Shown here: piece by piece, positions 23,560 through 34,475 of the stretch | How the letters are laid out: every line of letters begins with the position of its first letter | How positions within the stretch are numbered: position 1 is the stretch's first letter | NCBI GenBank assembly: GCA_902806575.1 | Contig: CADCXD010000010.1 | Location: 2,790,001-2,854,000 of the forward strand | Reading direction: 5' to 3' | Source: Jackrogersella multiformis | Taxonomy: Eukaryota > Ascomycota > Sordariomycetes > Xylariales > Hypoxylaceae | Length of the DNA stretch: 64,000 nt | Translations under genes and position numbers: made by a program | Notes under the pieces: generated by a model | What the model was told of the DNA's origin: nothing | What the model saw: the letters and a program-made list of their open reading frames with translations, nothing else | The model's database searches: none

Positions 23560-24655
23560 CAGCGATAGGAAACAGTAGTGTAATATTAACACTCAACTAA
23601 CCGCAGCTGTTTCGTGCCTTGGATCATCAATTCTTACGACTAATATAAATAATGTTGAAGAAGGAATCCGAGACACCAAGCATGATATGGCATCAGACGC
23701 AAATTCATTAGCATGGGACCTTGCTTCAGGGGTCGAACCCACATATACGTAGCAACATATCTTGACCCACTCAGCCAGCCTGTTCCGACACCATGCCACC
23801 GGGTCGTCTAGTCGCCTTTACCAAGCACGCCACCCATTGTGGCGTTCCTAGGGGACTAGCTCGCTTAGTTAGAGCTCTCTACTAGGTATTGGAACTACGA
23901 GGAACACGATAGCGCTATCTCGCCTTTCCCCCGCGTCCTTCATCGAGACGTCCGAAAAGACTGTGTTAGAGTCACGGTTTTTCTACGGGGTATTTGGACT
24001 TTCCAGGGATGAATGGCGCTCACACATAACGATCGTGTCCCTAGGGTGGTCAAGGTAGCTACATAGGATGGCAGATCCCAGCGGCATGACAAGAAATACT
24101 AGGGCAATAATTTCTTTCAGGAAATTGGTAGTGCTCTAGGATATGAAATGGCGATTCAATAAGTTCGTGCTATAAATTTAGCATCATGATCGAGGATGGA
24201 GATAATGTCTAGGGAATCAACTCGGGCCCCGGTATGTAGCTCAAATGTACGACGATACGATGAATGATGGTGCGGAGTAGTTCTTAACTTAAGTCATCAA
24301 TTGACGAGATATCCAGTGCCGCCCTGACACCTCTTCGCGGTCATTGATCTCGCCCACTGGTAAGCTGCGAATATATCACCCCTCGATTACACTGGTGATA
24401 GCTTCATATTCATTGCTTATTGAAATAATCGATTTAAAGGGGTAGTACTACTTGTTATAACAATTTCTTATCCTTTTACAGTTTAAATGCATTAGCTACT
24501 TGTACTTAGTAAGCAACGATATTACCTACCTACATAGGTAGGTTAGGTAATAATCCATAATTAATAATCGACAGTCGAAATAATTCATCTCACCCGTGCT
24601 GCTCACATTCTCTTCTACTCACAACACTATCTAGGTACCTGATGAACATTTCAAA
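23560..24655. other. Intergenic, with a tRNA-like decayed element
   Basis: About 1.1 kb between two co-oriented genes. On the minus strand about 23712-23790 there is an A-box-like TGGCTGAGTGG and a B-box-like GGTTCGACCC, but spacing and stems do not fold as a tRNA. The rest is A+T-leaning and includes the promoter of the Zn2Cys6 gene, with a CCTACCTACATAGGTAGGTTAGG block at about 24524-24548. Confidence 0.45.
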
Positions 24656-26734
24656 ATGGAGGCGGTCCCCTCCCGTAAACGATTGAGACGGACTACCCGA
24701 AGTTGCTATCAATGTAAGTATAAGAATATTGCATTGTATACTCATCCTGAGCTAACACATTATCGTGTCAGGTAGAAAACGCAAGGTCAAGTGTCAGCTT
24801 ACCGATGAGAATGTCGAAACTTGCGCTGAATGCGTAAAGACTGGATCGCGATGCACTATTGAGCCGCCTGGGCCGGAGGTGGGTAGCGGGGGCTCTCCGT
24901 CCCGAGTTAATAAGCAGCAGGACCATGAATCAAGACTAGATCGCATTGAATCTCTTTTGAAAGAGCTGATTGGAGCTCAAGATCGATCTCGGACAACCGA
25001 TGGCTCATTTGGATCTGAGCCTACAGTTTCCGCTTCTCTCTGGAACGATTTTGTAAGTTTGATCGAGCAAATTCCATAGCAATGTCCTAATTTCCAACAC
25101 AATATCAGTTGCTTCAATCAACAACCGATGGGACTGTACCTCTTTTCAAAGATCATGACCTTGGCCTTGCCATGGCCCAACCAACGGACACCTCAGATGT
25201 CAAACGGTCACTTGTGGCCCTTCTGCCGTCCGCACAAGACGCAATAACTATAGTCACCAACACAACTGCTTGGCTTTGGGGAGCGGAAGCCCCTTATGGA
25301 AGCGTCCTGAAACCAGGCGATACACTCCAGCTCCTAGATACTGGTACTATCTCGAAAGGTAGTGCAATTCATGTCGCTAAAACGTTACTCTTATTTGCGC
25401 TATACATGCAGCAACTTCCCGCCAGTTTCAATGTGCAATCTTTAGAGTCCCAAAGCGTCGAAAAAGCTATTGAGTTAATTGTCGAGCAAGTTAGGTTATT
25501 CCTCCTATCCTACGAGGAAGAAGCTCGCTCGTTAGACGGTCTAGAATGCTTGACTATGCTAAGCTTGATTCAACTTAACGATGGCGCACTTCGAAAGTCA
25601 TGGTTGACCTTTAGGAGAATTCTCGACATCGCCAGATTGAAGGGGCTTCAGAACAGCTTCTCCGTCTCATCACGTAACTCGTCTCGCAGCGACATGGCCC
25701 TTCGCCGACGCCTGTGGCTCTCGACAGTCTGTGGTGACTGCTACTGCAGTCTTCTCCTCGGCCTCGAGCCTGGACTTGGTATCGCACCGTTTGGTCCTGA
25801 CGACGAGACCTGGAACGATCCGTTTGCTGACGAAAATGCCAACACTCAGCGTCGTATATGTCTGATCGTTGCGCGCATCGCACAAAGAAACGCCGTTGGG
25901 CTTCACCAAGACCGCGATATCCTCCGAGAGATAGATGAGGCGCTTGACGGATTACGAGACTCGATGCCTGCTGCTTGGTGGAGAACCCCATCGTTCTCTC
26001 AAAATCGGTCTCTGGATTCCGCCAAGGAGCCTAATCACCTTATATGTCAGCTGTGGTTCTTCCAAGCTCGAATTTTTGCGCATATACCAATTGCTTTTGG
26101 AAAAACCACGAATGGTGTGTTGAATAGCCTCGAGAGCTGTGTGGAAGCATGCAGGATTACGCTTCATCGATTCCTGGGAATACAGCACGCCAAAGATCAC
26201 CTATCCCGTTGCAGATCCGTTGATCAGTCGGCATTCTTAGCTGCGGTGGTTCTTCTCCTTGCTAAAGTACAGCTTCGGCATCACAATATGAATTGGACAA
26301 ACTCCACATACGATTCAGACAGGGCTCTGCTTGAGCAAGTCATTGACGTATTCGAAATCGTTGGGAAAATGTGCAGCAGAGAGCGTATAGCAAGACAGAT
26401 ATCTGGAATTCTCTCCACTATGCTGGATATTGTTACTGCCAGCCCAGAAAATGCATTGTTAACACCAAGTAGCCCCCCTGACCTCAACAGTCCCCTAACA
26501 CCTGGAACGTCCTATGGCCCAGAAGTCGTTGCGGGAAGCGCCTTTGGTACCATTAAGTCTGAGATGGAAGATATCATTGCATCTTCGATTCAGCCAGCAC
26601 TTGATGCACAAACTCCAGCTTCACGCCTAATCAACCTGTTGTTCTCAACCAAACGGTCGGCGTCAGATGTACCACAGCCCATCCAGGATTTATCACATAC
26701 ACACGGTGGACTTACTCTCGATGATTTGATATAG
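24656..26734 (+). CDS. Zn2Cys6 binuclear-cluster transcription factor
   Basis: Three exons (24656-24713, 24772-25052, 25109-26734) give 654 aa. Intron 1 splits the second cysteine codon, and splicing yields a complete Zn2Cys6 cluster: Cys 17, 20, 27, 37, 40 and 47 (C-x2-C-x6-C-x9-C-x2-C-x6-C) after a basic N-terminus. The linker (about 60-90) includes a coiled-coil-like segment (SRLDRIESLLKELIG), probably for dimerisation. The middle region has the fungal-specific regulatory pattern, including RRRLWLSTVCGDCYCSLLLGLEPGLGI. It should be a nuclear DNA-binding regulator. Its stop lies 35 bp from that of the convergent NAD(P)-binding gene and the rhodopsin-like gene is upstream; a local regulatory link is possible but unproven. 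Confidence 0.92.
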
Positions 26735-26769
26735 ACGACTGTCCTACAATGAGATATACTCATCCACAT

Positions 26770-27587
26770 CTATTGGGATTCGGAGCCGCTTTTCTGCAGT
26801 TCCAATAGCTCCCTCCCTCTTCGCACTATATGCGCATTTTCAACGAGAGAATCCTCCCCTTCGCCACTAATGGCAAGGTACGTCATGAACGCAGCCAACT
26901 CTTCAACTCGGATGCACCAATTCTCTCCCATCAACGCAGCAACCATGCCAGTACCCATCATTTTATCGGTCGCAACTCCACCTGGCTTAACGATGAAAGT
27001 CTTCCACATGGTAGTATGACTCTCTGCGAATGCGAGAGCTCTGGTTTCAAGCAATCCCTGCAGAAATGTCAGATCTGGAAACGCATGATGAGTTGGATCA
27101 TACCTTGAGCTTCCGCGGCTTTTCTCCCCACCACAGCTTCTCATCCTGGTTCTGACGTACAAACTTTCCGCTGAGCTGGACGTATCTGAATGGGGGTCTG
27201 TTGGGCTTCGTTTCCAATACTCGCGCCATGCTTTCTATGAAGGCAAGCGGATACTCTAAGTCAGCAGTCGGGCTCCCGGTGTACGATCCCATGTTCCTTT
27301 AAGCACTTAGTTAGTAAAGGGTAGCTAATATTGGCCGGGAAGTCCGTATTTATGCGACAAGCCTACCAGATCATGGCCGCGGCATCTGCATGCGCCTGCA
27401 ATACATCTTCTGGCCATATTGAGAAGTCCTTGACCAAGACACACTCAAGCTTAGGATGTTTAGACACGTCTGCGGGTAGATCCCGACGCACAAACGCGAC
27501 GACACTCGAGATTATTGGGTGAGCGAGACATTGAGCGAGAACGTCGCCTCCAATCATTCCGCTCGCGCCAACGATGAGGATCTTCAT
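26770..27587 (-). CDS. NAD(P)-binding Rossmann-fold protein, atypical SDR/NmrA-like
   Basis: Three exons (27587-27367, 27296-27104, 27057-26770) give 233 aa. The start is ATG 27587, at MKILIVGASGMIGGDVLAQ, an N-terminal GxxGxxG dinucleotide-binding motif. The second intron start joins AMIW to NMGSYTGSP; its branch CTAAC and acceptor are clear. The remainder holds FRYVQLSGKFV, a strand-type segment, and ends in a helical RRGRELLELQKSG tail. No YxxxK catalytic pair is obvious, as in NmrA-like or epimerase-like regulators and reductases. The gene is compact and convergent with the Zn2Cys6 regulator. Substrate unknown. Confidence 0.85.
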
Positions 27588-30345
27588 AGCGACGAAGATA
27601 GGCAGCGACGTAGATAACAAATAGTGAGTGGTGGAAATAGCGGGTAAATAGAGGCGTTAAATAAAAAGAATAGCTCAAAATTAAACGCGTATACTTCGCG
27701 CAAGGGGAATTTTATATATGATGGTGGACATTCCAACGAGAGTCCTGACTCAGTTTCAATAGTCCCATCGCTGTCGGCCGACTCGGCCGGGGAGGATGAT
27801 GTCTTCATTATTCATCAACGCTAGACCTGACGATAGCTTAGTGGCATGTATGGTTTATTTCACTAGGTAAGTTGAATATCATTTTATCGTATATATGATC
27901 TACATCGTAGAGCCATGCCATGGTTCTCCTTTATGAAGTTATCCCCATCTTTAGCTACTAATCTACCTGCTTAGGAAGCTATACGGCTTTACCCCACTAT
28001 CCTTAGCCCGATTCTTAGGCACCACTTCGTACACAAGGTACTCAATAAAGGAGATGAATCCTCATGGTCTCAGCCACAAAACAAGACCCCGCGTATCCTA
28101 TCTCTTAAGGCGAGGATGACTATTATATCCCTATACTTCGAGGCCTAATCGCCCATCCCGACCAATGTATTTAGAGCTCGAGTTTAGTTCAAAGCCTACC
28201 TAGGTACCGCTGTGCGTTTACCACGCAGCCACGCCACGGGTCTATCTCGTCCCACATGAGCACTTGTGATTATCTGCATTTACGTACACTTTAACATGGA
28301 CGTCTCGGCCCATTAGACGGTGAATACCGCCCATACAGCACGGCTACAACCGTTAATCATCCCATGCGTATCTCATACATCCCGGAAATCCCGTCCCATA
28401 CGGCGCGCCCCAACCGGTTTCGGAAGATGTATTGGACTTTGATGCGCCCAATGCCGGGAATATGTTAGACATAATACAAGAAGGTAATTGGCAGTTTTAG
28501 CTCCGGCAATGCCCCTCTCGTCGCTCTTCATGATGGCCTCGGCGCCGGCCATGAGTACCTAGCACAGCATCCCGATCCCGCGCAGTTTGCGGCCTTAAGA
28601 AACTACCTACTCATCGTTGGCCGGCCGCAAGACTTGCATCGCGTGCGCTACGCTCGAAGCATGCAACAACCGTGGCGAATACGATAGCTATGGGTTCCGA
28701 AAAGGCTGGGCGCGGTGTAGCACATTTAGTAAATCGAATGACTATAATACCTTTTAATGGACCAAGTCATAATCTTTCGAGTTTCATAACAGCAGAGCTA
28801 CATATTTTTATGAGTATTTCCGCACTTAATATGGTGAGGTTATTCATACTCTCGTGTGTCCCCACTTTTCGTTGCGATCTGGTGGTTGCCCCTGAAGGGT
28901 TCAGGGGTAAATCCCCTTATTTTAGTCAACGCGAATATCAAGTTGCGAATATCAAGTTGCGAATATCTTCAAATAAATATACATATGAAACATTCATGTT
29001 ATTTGTTTTAATTTGGCTAATATGATACACTGTGAATATACAACTTGCTCGACAGTAACTTATACGTGAACTAATAATAATATCGGTTCTATTAAGAAAC
29101 CTTACCCCGGGCTGCCGCTGTAAAACATTAATATAGCTCTGTGTCGGCTACGGGTACGCATCCGAAGTTCACGTGGATATCACAAGTCCCAGGGCCTTGA
29201 GTGTAGATAGCAATAACATACTCGGCTAAAGTTACGGTTAGGGATGAATTACGAACCTACTCTCATGAACTGCATTTGCCTTGAAATAGACCCTTTAAGA
29301 CGTAGTCACACAGATGCAGCACCACGAGAAGCTGTCCATTGGCAACACAGACTGAGCGTTTTCGTCCAATTCTGCGTCAGTCTCCACTGAAATCGCAGAA
29401 AAGGTTATGGTGTAGTAACGGCATGGAGAGGCCCGAATACTTCCTGACTGGAGTATCGAACGATACCGGTCACATAATAACGTACCTAGGTATTTAAGGA
29501 GCCACAAATGTTTCTATATCATGACTCCGAGTGTCGTTCTCAGCAAAAACTAACCTATTCACGAAAATTTTAATAGACGGTCATCGCCGGATTTCAAATC
29601 CGAGACGTTACTCCTTACATGTGTACTGAAAGTGTGGTGAAATGTATCACAAGACATGTTGTGTCTCTGATAACCCTTCCGCGGCTTGACTAAAACGTGT
29701 ATGGTAGTAGTGGATCACCCCGTAAGTTATTGATTTGAGACAGGAGGTCTTTTCGGTTCCGACTGTATGGAATTGGAGGCTAGTCAAAGTAGCTCATATT
29801 AATTATAAATTCGACGAAATGGGGTTTTAATTATTTTTGCTTTCTATCTAGTACTCAAAGTTAGAATAGGCATGGAATGAATCTGTGCTAAGATAATTTA
29901 ATATATATAATCGGAACCTACCATGAATATTACTAGAATGCTATATTTCTTGAAAATGTCGATCACTGGTTACTCTACTGAAATATTTTCATAGTGCATG
30001 ATATCGCCAACAGTGGGACAAAGGACATAGCTTCAGGCTCTGGGCCATTGGTAACATCTAAGTAAGTATTTCTGACCCTAATATGGACTATGACAAAAGT
30101 ATAATATTGAGACCGAGGAAATAAGGGCTGTTGTAAAAGTCTCCGTGGTGCGTAGGATGCGGAATAATGGTATCAATTAGTTCCATCGAAGACAAGTCTA
30201 ACCTAGGTTATACTCTAACATCTACTTCTCATATGGCCTGTAGAAACGATTTCCAGGATCAGGTTACGGAATTAAATAGATACCTAGGTACCTAACCTAA
30301 TATCAACAGTTGATTACCAGCTCCGCTGTCACATCTCGGAACCCC
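27588..30345. other. Long intergenic region
   Basis: About 2.8 kb with no gene I can support. It starts with the promoter of the NAD(P)-binding gene. Short frames such as plus 28672-29025 show no family or coding bias. It contains one 14-bp tandem repeat (listed separately) and scattered TACCTAGGTA motifs. Confidence 0.45.
28931..28967 (+). repeat. Tandem repeat, 14-bp unit (about 2.6 copies)
   Basis: Unit GCGAATATCAAGTT is repeated head to tail, visible directly. No function is apparent. Confidence 0.8.
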
Positions 30346-31152
30346 TTAATCTACGTCGGGAGATTCTAAGCCACCCTCTTCAGACTCATTGACTTTGACC
30401 TCCGTCCTGCTTCCATTCTGGTTTTCCTTTGATTGCGCAGTGCTGTGTTCATCTCCGGCGTCCTTCGAACTGTCTCCCGACTCCTCTTCCTTTTTTACTG
30501 GCTTGATTCGTATCTCCGTCCGTAATAATTCTACCTCGATTACAGGGATTCCTTCTTGTACCTTTGACTTCAAATTATCTTCATCGATATCGAAGTATAA
30601 TGCCCAGAAGTCCCCTTCTTTTACAGCAAAGAAGCCTTCCCAACCGGCAAATGTCAACCTGCGGTCTTGTCTGGAACAATCAAATGGCCCCGGCCAATTG
30701 GGCTGTGCCCATGGCCGAGTGCCGAACTTGAGCTCGTAAGTATTTCGGTCAATGTAGATCCAGTTCATGACAGGGGGTTCGTCGGAAATAGTCGACACAA
30801 GACCGGAGTACTCGGCATCGGGATACGCAAGGAAATATCCAGCAAAGGGATGGCCAAAGACCTGTTCATAGTCGGTGCCGGTATCAACGTAAAGCTATAA
30901 AATACAATTGTTAATTTACACATCTGTCTCTTGAAAGTGGTCATGAGGACGACTCACCTTGTCACCTGAAAGTACTACACGTCTACCTTCGAGGATAGAG
31001 CTATACTGGGACGACTTAGGACATCGCACTATTAGGTTGTTCTTTCGACTCCGATGCTCCTTTCTTTTGGAATCGGTTTGGATCTGTCGTATAGCTTCAG
31101 AGGTGCCAACGACGGCAGAGAAGGCCACGAGAAAGGTAAGGGGTTGCGACAT
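30346..31152 (-). CDS. Fungal hypothetical protein with a signal-peptide-like N-terminus
   Basis: Two exons (31152-30958, 30894-30346; intron 63 nt, phase 0) give 247 aa. The junction reads GDKLYVDTGTDYEQVFGHPFAG. The N-terminal 20 residues (MSQPLTFLVAFSAVVGTSEA) resemble a signal peptide or anchor. The body has features I associate with a widespread Pezizomycotina hypothetical family: NNLIVRCPKSSQYSSILEGRRVVL, an aromatic FGHPFAGYFLAYPDAEYSGLV block, NWIYIDRNTYELKFGTR, then GPFDCSRQDRRLTFAGWEGFFAV and WALYFDIDEDNLKSKV. A polar acidic tail of about 50 residues follows. No catalytic motif is visible and I assign no function. The balance of aromatic and acidic residues suggests a beta-rich fold. 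Confidence 0.82.
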
Positions 31153-31850
31153 AGTTGCTGTCCTGCTTAGCTGTTTCACGGCGTTAATCCGAATTGGCTG
31201 AACAGGGACTCTTATTTTCTCATCGAACTCGCACATGTGCTCATGGTTAGCCGAGACTATGTACTATCGGCAGCAACTTGAGCGTTTGTACGATGAAATA
31301 CAACAGACCTTCCAGTACTATCCCGCTCGTCCTTGAAGGTATTGATACCCAACTATAGTTAGCCCTTCGGGAGTAACGACGGCTAAGTATGTAGACCTAG
31401 AGCTCTAAACTCAAAGCTGTGCCTTGCATGGAAGAAGCTAGAGGCGTGATAATATAGCCAAGAATTAAGAATTTTGAATAGCATTTCGGACCATTCTCTC
31501 CTTCATGGCGGTTATTTTGGAATGGTCTCGGCGGTGAATTGTCGTGCATTGCAGGTGCCGAAGTGTAACTCCTCAATACCTATCCTTCATCTAATCATAC
31601 GATCAGCTTACATGCTCGGTCTTCTCCATTGTCAAGACGACACAATCAACTTGCAGAAATTACGAATACGTGCTTTACAAGCTGATGGCAAACATGCAAT
31701 GATCTTATGAGGTGCGAATGACTCTGCATAGATGGGTTCGCACAATACCTCGTCATGCTCCAGAGCGTAACTGGCAAGCCGCGCATTTATGTCCTACTTC
31801 TAACCTTTCGCATCGTGGGGCTATACATAGTTAGCTCTTTATGAGGATGG
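31153..31850. other. Intergenic (divergent promoters)
   Basis: About 0.7 kb between divergently oriented gene calls. No feature recognised beyond probable promoters. Confidence 0.5.
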
Positions 31851-32610
31851 ATGAGATGCATAAAGAGCTCTGAAGGTCCCCTCATCATGAGCACCTTCCT
31901 CGCTAGAGAAGCAGGCTTCCAAGACTCAAACGAGAGACCCTCGGATGCTGAAAGGACGCCAAGGGACACAAGTGATTCATCCTCCACCGAAGTATCAAAT
32001 ATTTCGAAAAATCCACGCTCACCATCACCTCCATCACGAAGATCATCTTGGGGGTTCTCCCATAAAAGACACGCCTCTCCGCCCAAGTCGCCCAAACCAC
32101 GTCTGCGGAGAAAGCTAAAGTGGCCATCTCTCAGATCTCAAGCTGATTCTCTACCGGCCCCATACCCCAAAGTATTCATAGCCGAGATCCCTAAGCGAGA
32201 CACCATGTCTTCCCCGTCAGTTAAATCCATTTTCATAGTATTGGTTATGAGCTAACATTAGCATAGAGGTGACCCCACTGCCACAACCGGCAGAACCACC
32301 CTTACCGGCCCGGATAGGGATAGGGAGCGTCAAGCTACTACGACCGCAAAGCATAGTCTTCCAATGCCGGGATTGTCTGGGAATGCCAATGGGCCAGTCG
32401 GTGAATATTCACTCCATCAATCTTGCTGTTGACTATCGCGTTGATGATCGCGCTAACCCTAGTGGATCAGGTAACTTGCTCAAGGGCCCTGTCGACGACA
32501 ATGGCAGGCTCAAGGATGCTGCCCTCCTTGTCGGGATCAAGCTTGATCTTGAGGCTGAAGTGCACGCCACGGCTAGGGTCCGCGGTGACATCGTGGTTGG
32601 GCTATATTGA
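31851..32610 (+). CDS. Putative two-exon gene, unrecognised protein
   Basis: Exons 31851-32215 and 32262-32610 give 237 aa; a second in-frame ATG lies at 31887. The 46-nt intron has a CTAAC branch five bases before the acceptor. Residues 1-110 are Ser/Pro/Arg-rich (SPSPPSRRSSWGF, then PKSPKPRLRRKLKW), likely disordered. Exon 2 is richer in regular structure (PLPARIGIGSVKLL, INLAVDYRVDD, a VGIKLDLEAEVHATARVRGD strand region) and ends GDIVVGLY. I do not recognise a named family. A second frame, 32423-32812, is open for 129 codons across its end, so the true 3' structure is uncertain. The gene lies in a weakly coding stretch upstream of the retrotransposon. Confidence 0.45.
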
Positions 32611-33073
32611 TACTCAATTTGGTGAGGAGATACGGCTCGGCGATGTTAGGATGGGCTACAAAGTTGTCGTTAAGGGTATCAAATTTCACAGTGGCTCGGG
32701 TTGTCAGCATACTTCTATAGCTATGGCTGTGGTCGTACTGCATATCTGGTTTGATGGGCCTCAAGGGTTCTTAGTTGAAACTACTGCATCGCTCGCATTC
32801 ACGCTCGTTTAGAACAGCCGTAAGTTAACCCGTATCTTACGTATACGCTGCTACAATGATAAACTAGGACATTCTTTTTATAGGTATGCATCTTTTCGAT
32901 GTCTTACTACAAGTTATGCCTAAGTCCGAGTTATATAGACTTAACCTAGAAGTCTACATACTAAGTTGAATAGAGATATAAGTTTCTTTACAACTTATTT
33001 GAATATTGCTCTACTTATATTCCTTCACGGTGCCTCCAATCTCAGAGCTTTGCCCGGAACAGCTTTCACCTTG
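32611..33073. other. Intergenic / possible overlapping-frame tail
   Basis: Between two weak calls. The frame 32423-32812 continues to 32812; no other structure seen. Confidence 0.35.
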
Positions 33074-33631
33074 TTAATAGAAGTAACAATCTTGTTCAAA
33101 AACTCCGAGAACTCGAGTTATATAAACCTTGCTATCTTCTTTTATGTTGAGCAAGCGGTAGCAAGGCGTCTGTTCGTCTTTTTCCGAATAATACGGATGA
33201 TTTATATCACGGCAGATAGCATACCCACTATAAGAACCTGAATCGCTGATGCTATTGTAAGAGGTCCAATAATACGCGTTAACGAACACCAACCCGGCGC
33301 CCCAGTCAGCCAGGACTTTGATTGGTATAAACCCACCCTCAATGGCGGTAGCAGTCTTGATAGGTACATCGATGGATAGGCCTCCTTGAGGATCGGAGGA
33401 CTGGCGGAGGAAGAGCGTATTGAGAGGGCCACGGTTGCAGAGGTGTATGTGATAAGAGCTCCATGGCCAGGACTCCACGCGAATCGCCATCTCTATCAGG
33501 AGAATAAATGCTGTCACCACTGAAGTGCAAAGAATGATTAAGGTGCTCCAGATTGGGTGTGACGGATATGTATCAGAGGTTGAGCAAAGAATACATGAAG
33601 TTTGATCCATCTCATGTTTCCATACAGGCAT
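33074..33631 (-). CDS. Possible hypothetical membrane protein, weak call
   Basis: ORF of 185 aa from ATG 33631. It has one strong hydrophobic segment near the N-terminus (STLIILCTSVVTAFILLIEMAI) followed by a mixed domain with LADWGAGLVFVNAYYW and no known motif. The last 40 residues look unlike coding sequence. A short frame on the same strand (33202-33432) ends in a second hydrophobic run, so a missed splice or frame decay is possible. No function suggested. Confidence 0.3.
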   Translation of the reverse strand: MPVWKHEMDQTSCILCSTSDTYPSHPIWSTLIILCTSVVTAFILLIEMAIRVESWPWSSYHIHLCNRGPLNTLFLRQSSDPQGGLSIDVPIKTATAIEGGFIPIKVLADWGAGLVFVNAYYWTSYNSISDSGSYSGYAICRDINHPYYSEKDEQTPCYRLLNIKEDSKVYITRVLGVFEQDCYFY

Positions 33632-34128
33632 ATGTTCACAGCAGCGAGAGCCCCTGGATTTACCCCTATTAAATCCCTCTAGGTGCGCAGGTGGTGCCGG
33701 CCGTCAGCCAATGCATATTGTGGTCCGTGCATTCGGTAGCCACTTATACTGGGCGTCGCTAGGTACTGTGGGGCAGTTATGTAATCAAAAGGATAAGTAA
33801 GATCCTGAGAGTTTTTAGGTTGAAGAAGAACCTACAGAATACAACAACCATTATCTCCATCCTACAGTACCTACCCCTTAGTGTTTGCCGATCTTGCCGA
33901 TGGAGGGTACGATCTAGATAGGGCCCACTGTACCCACAAACGCTTTTAGAGTCAATCTTTTCTAGTTCAATCTTTTCTAATACGACATTTCATAGTCACG
34001 TACCTACCTGAGTAGGTACCTACTTAACAAGACTCAATCCTCCCCCCCCAACCCAAATTCTTGACTTGCTTGTCTAATTTCTCTATCCTCTTTCATCCGT
34101 TTGCTGTAACTACCTAGGTATTGCCAGA
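33632..34128. promoter_or_regulatory. Probable promoter and leader of the RNase H-domain gene
   Basis: About 0.5 kb directly upstream of the ATG of the interrupted RNase H gene. It is unmutated DNA with pyrimidine-rich tracts (for example CCTCCCCCCCC near 34040 and TTTCTCTATCCTCTTTC near 34077) and TACCTACTTAGGTACC-like motifs. No TATA box stands out. Confidence 0.4.
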
Positions 34129-34162
34129 ATGCCTCTCGGATGGTACCTTGCCCAGGGCCTAC
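34129..34162 (+). pseudogene. First 34 bases of the coding sequence of the RNase H-domain gene, cut off by the LTR element
   Basis: ATG 34129 opens MPLGWYLAQGL plus the first base of codon 12. The sequence ends in CCTAC (34158-34162), the left copy of the target-site duplication. The frame continues exactly at 40734 after skipping the element and the second CCTAC. This is the 5' fragment of the gene called at 40734-41705. Confidence 0.85.
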
Positions 34163-34475
34163 TGTGACAAGGGCAATAGGGCTTAGAACTGTAGTTCAAA
34201 TTTGAGTAATAATTCTTTATGGTCTTAAGGTTTTTGCCTTTTATTTCTTCTTACGAAACGAGACGTAATAACCTATATATATATAATCTGAATATTTCTT
34301 TAAGCGTCGTTAGCGCCTTCTTAATCTTGTTAATTTAATTTTATATATATTAATTAAATTTTTTAATTAACCTTATTTAATAATTTTATTTTATAAGTTT
34401 TAATATATTTTATATTTATTAATTTATATATATATATTAATTATACTTTATTTTATAAAGTTTATTCGTATAATA
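34163..34475 (+). repeat. Left LTR (313 bp)
   Basis: Direct repeat of 40416-40728. The first roughly 100 bp are little mutated (TGTGACAAGGGCAATAGGG) whereas the corresponding bases of the right LTR read TATAATAAAAGCAATAAGG; the 3' half of this copy is heavily A+T-converted. Confidence 0.92.

Noticed and set aside
23712..23790. tRNA gene on the minus strand
   Set aside because: A and B boxes are present, but spacing is too short and neither acceptor nor T stem pairs properly.
28672..29025. 117-aa plus-strand ORF
   Set aside because: No family pattern, A+T-rich tail, overlaps a tandem repeat.
32423..32812. Independent gene in the second frame
   Set aside because: It has no start context and no recognisable domain, and overlaps the better spliced frame; left as an uncertainty.
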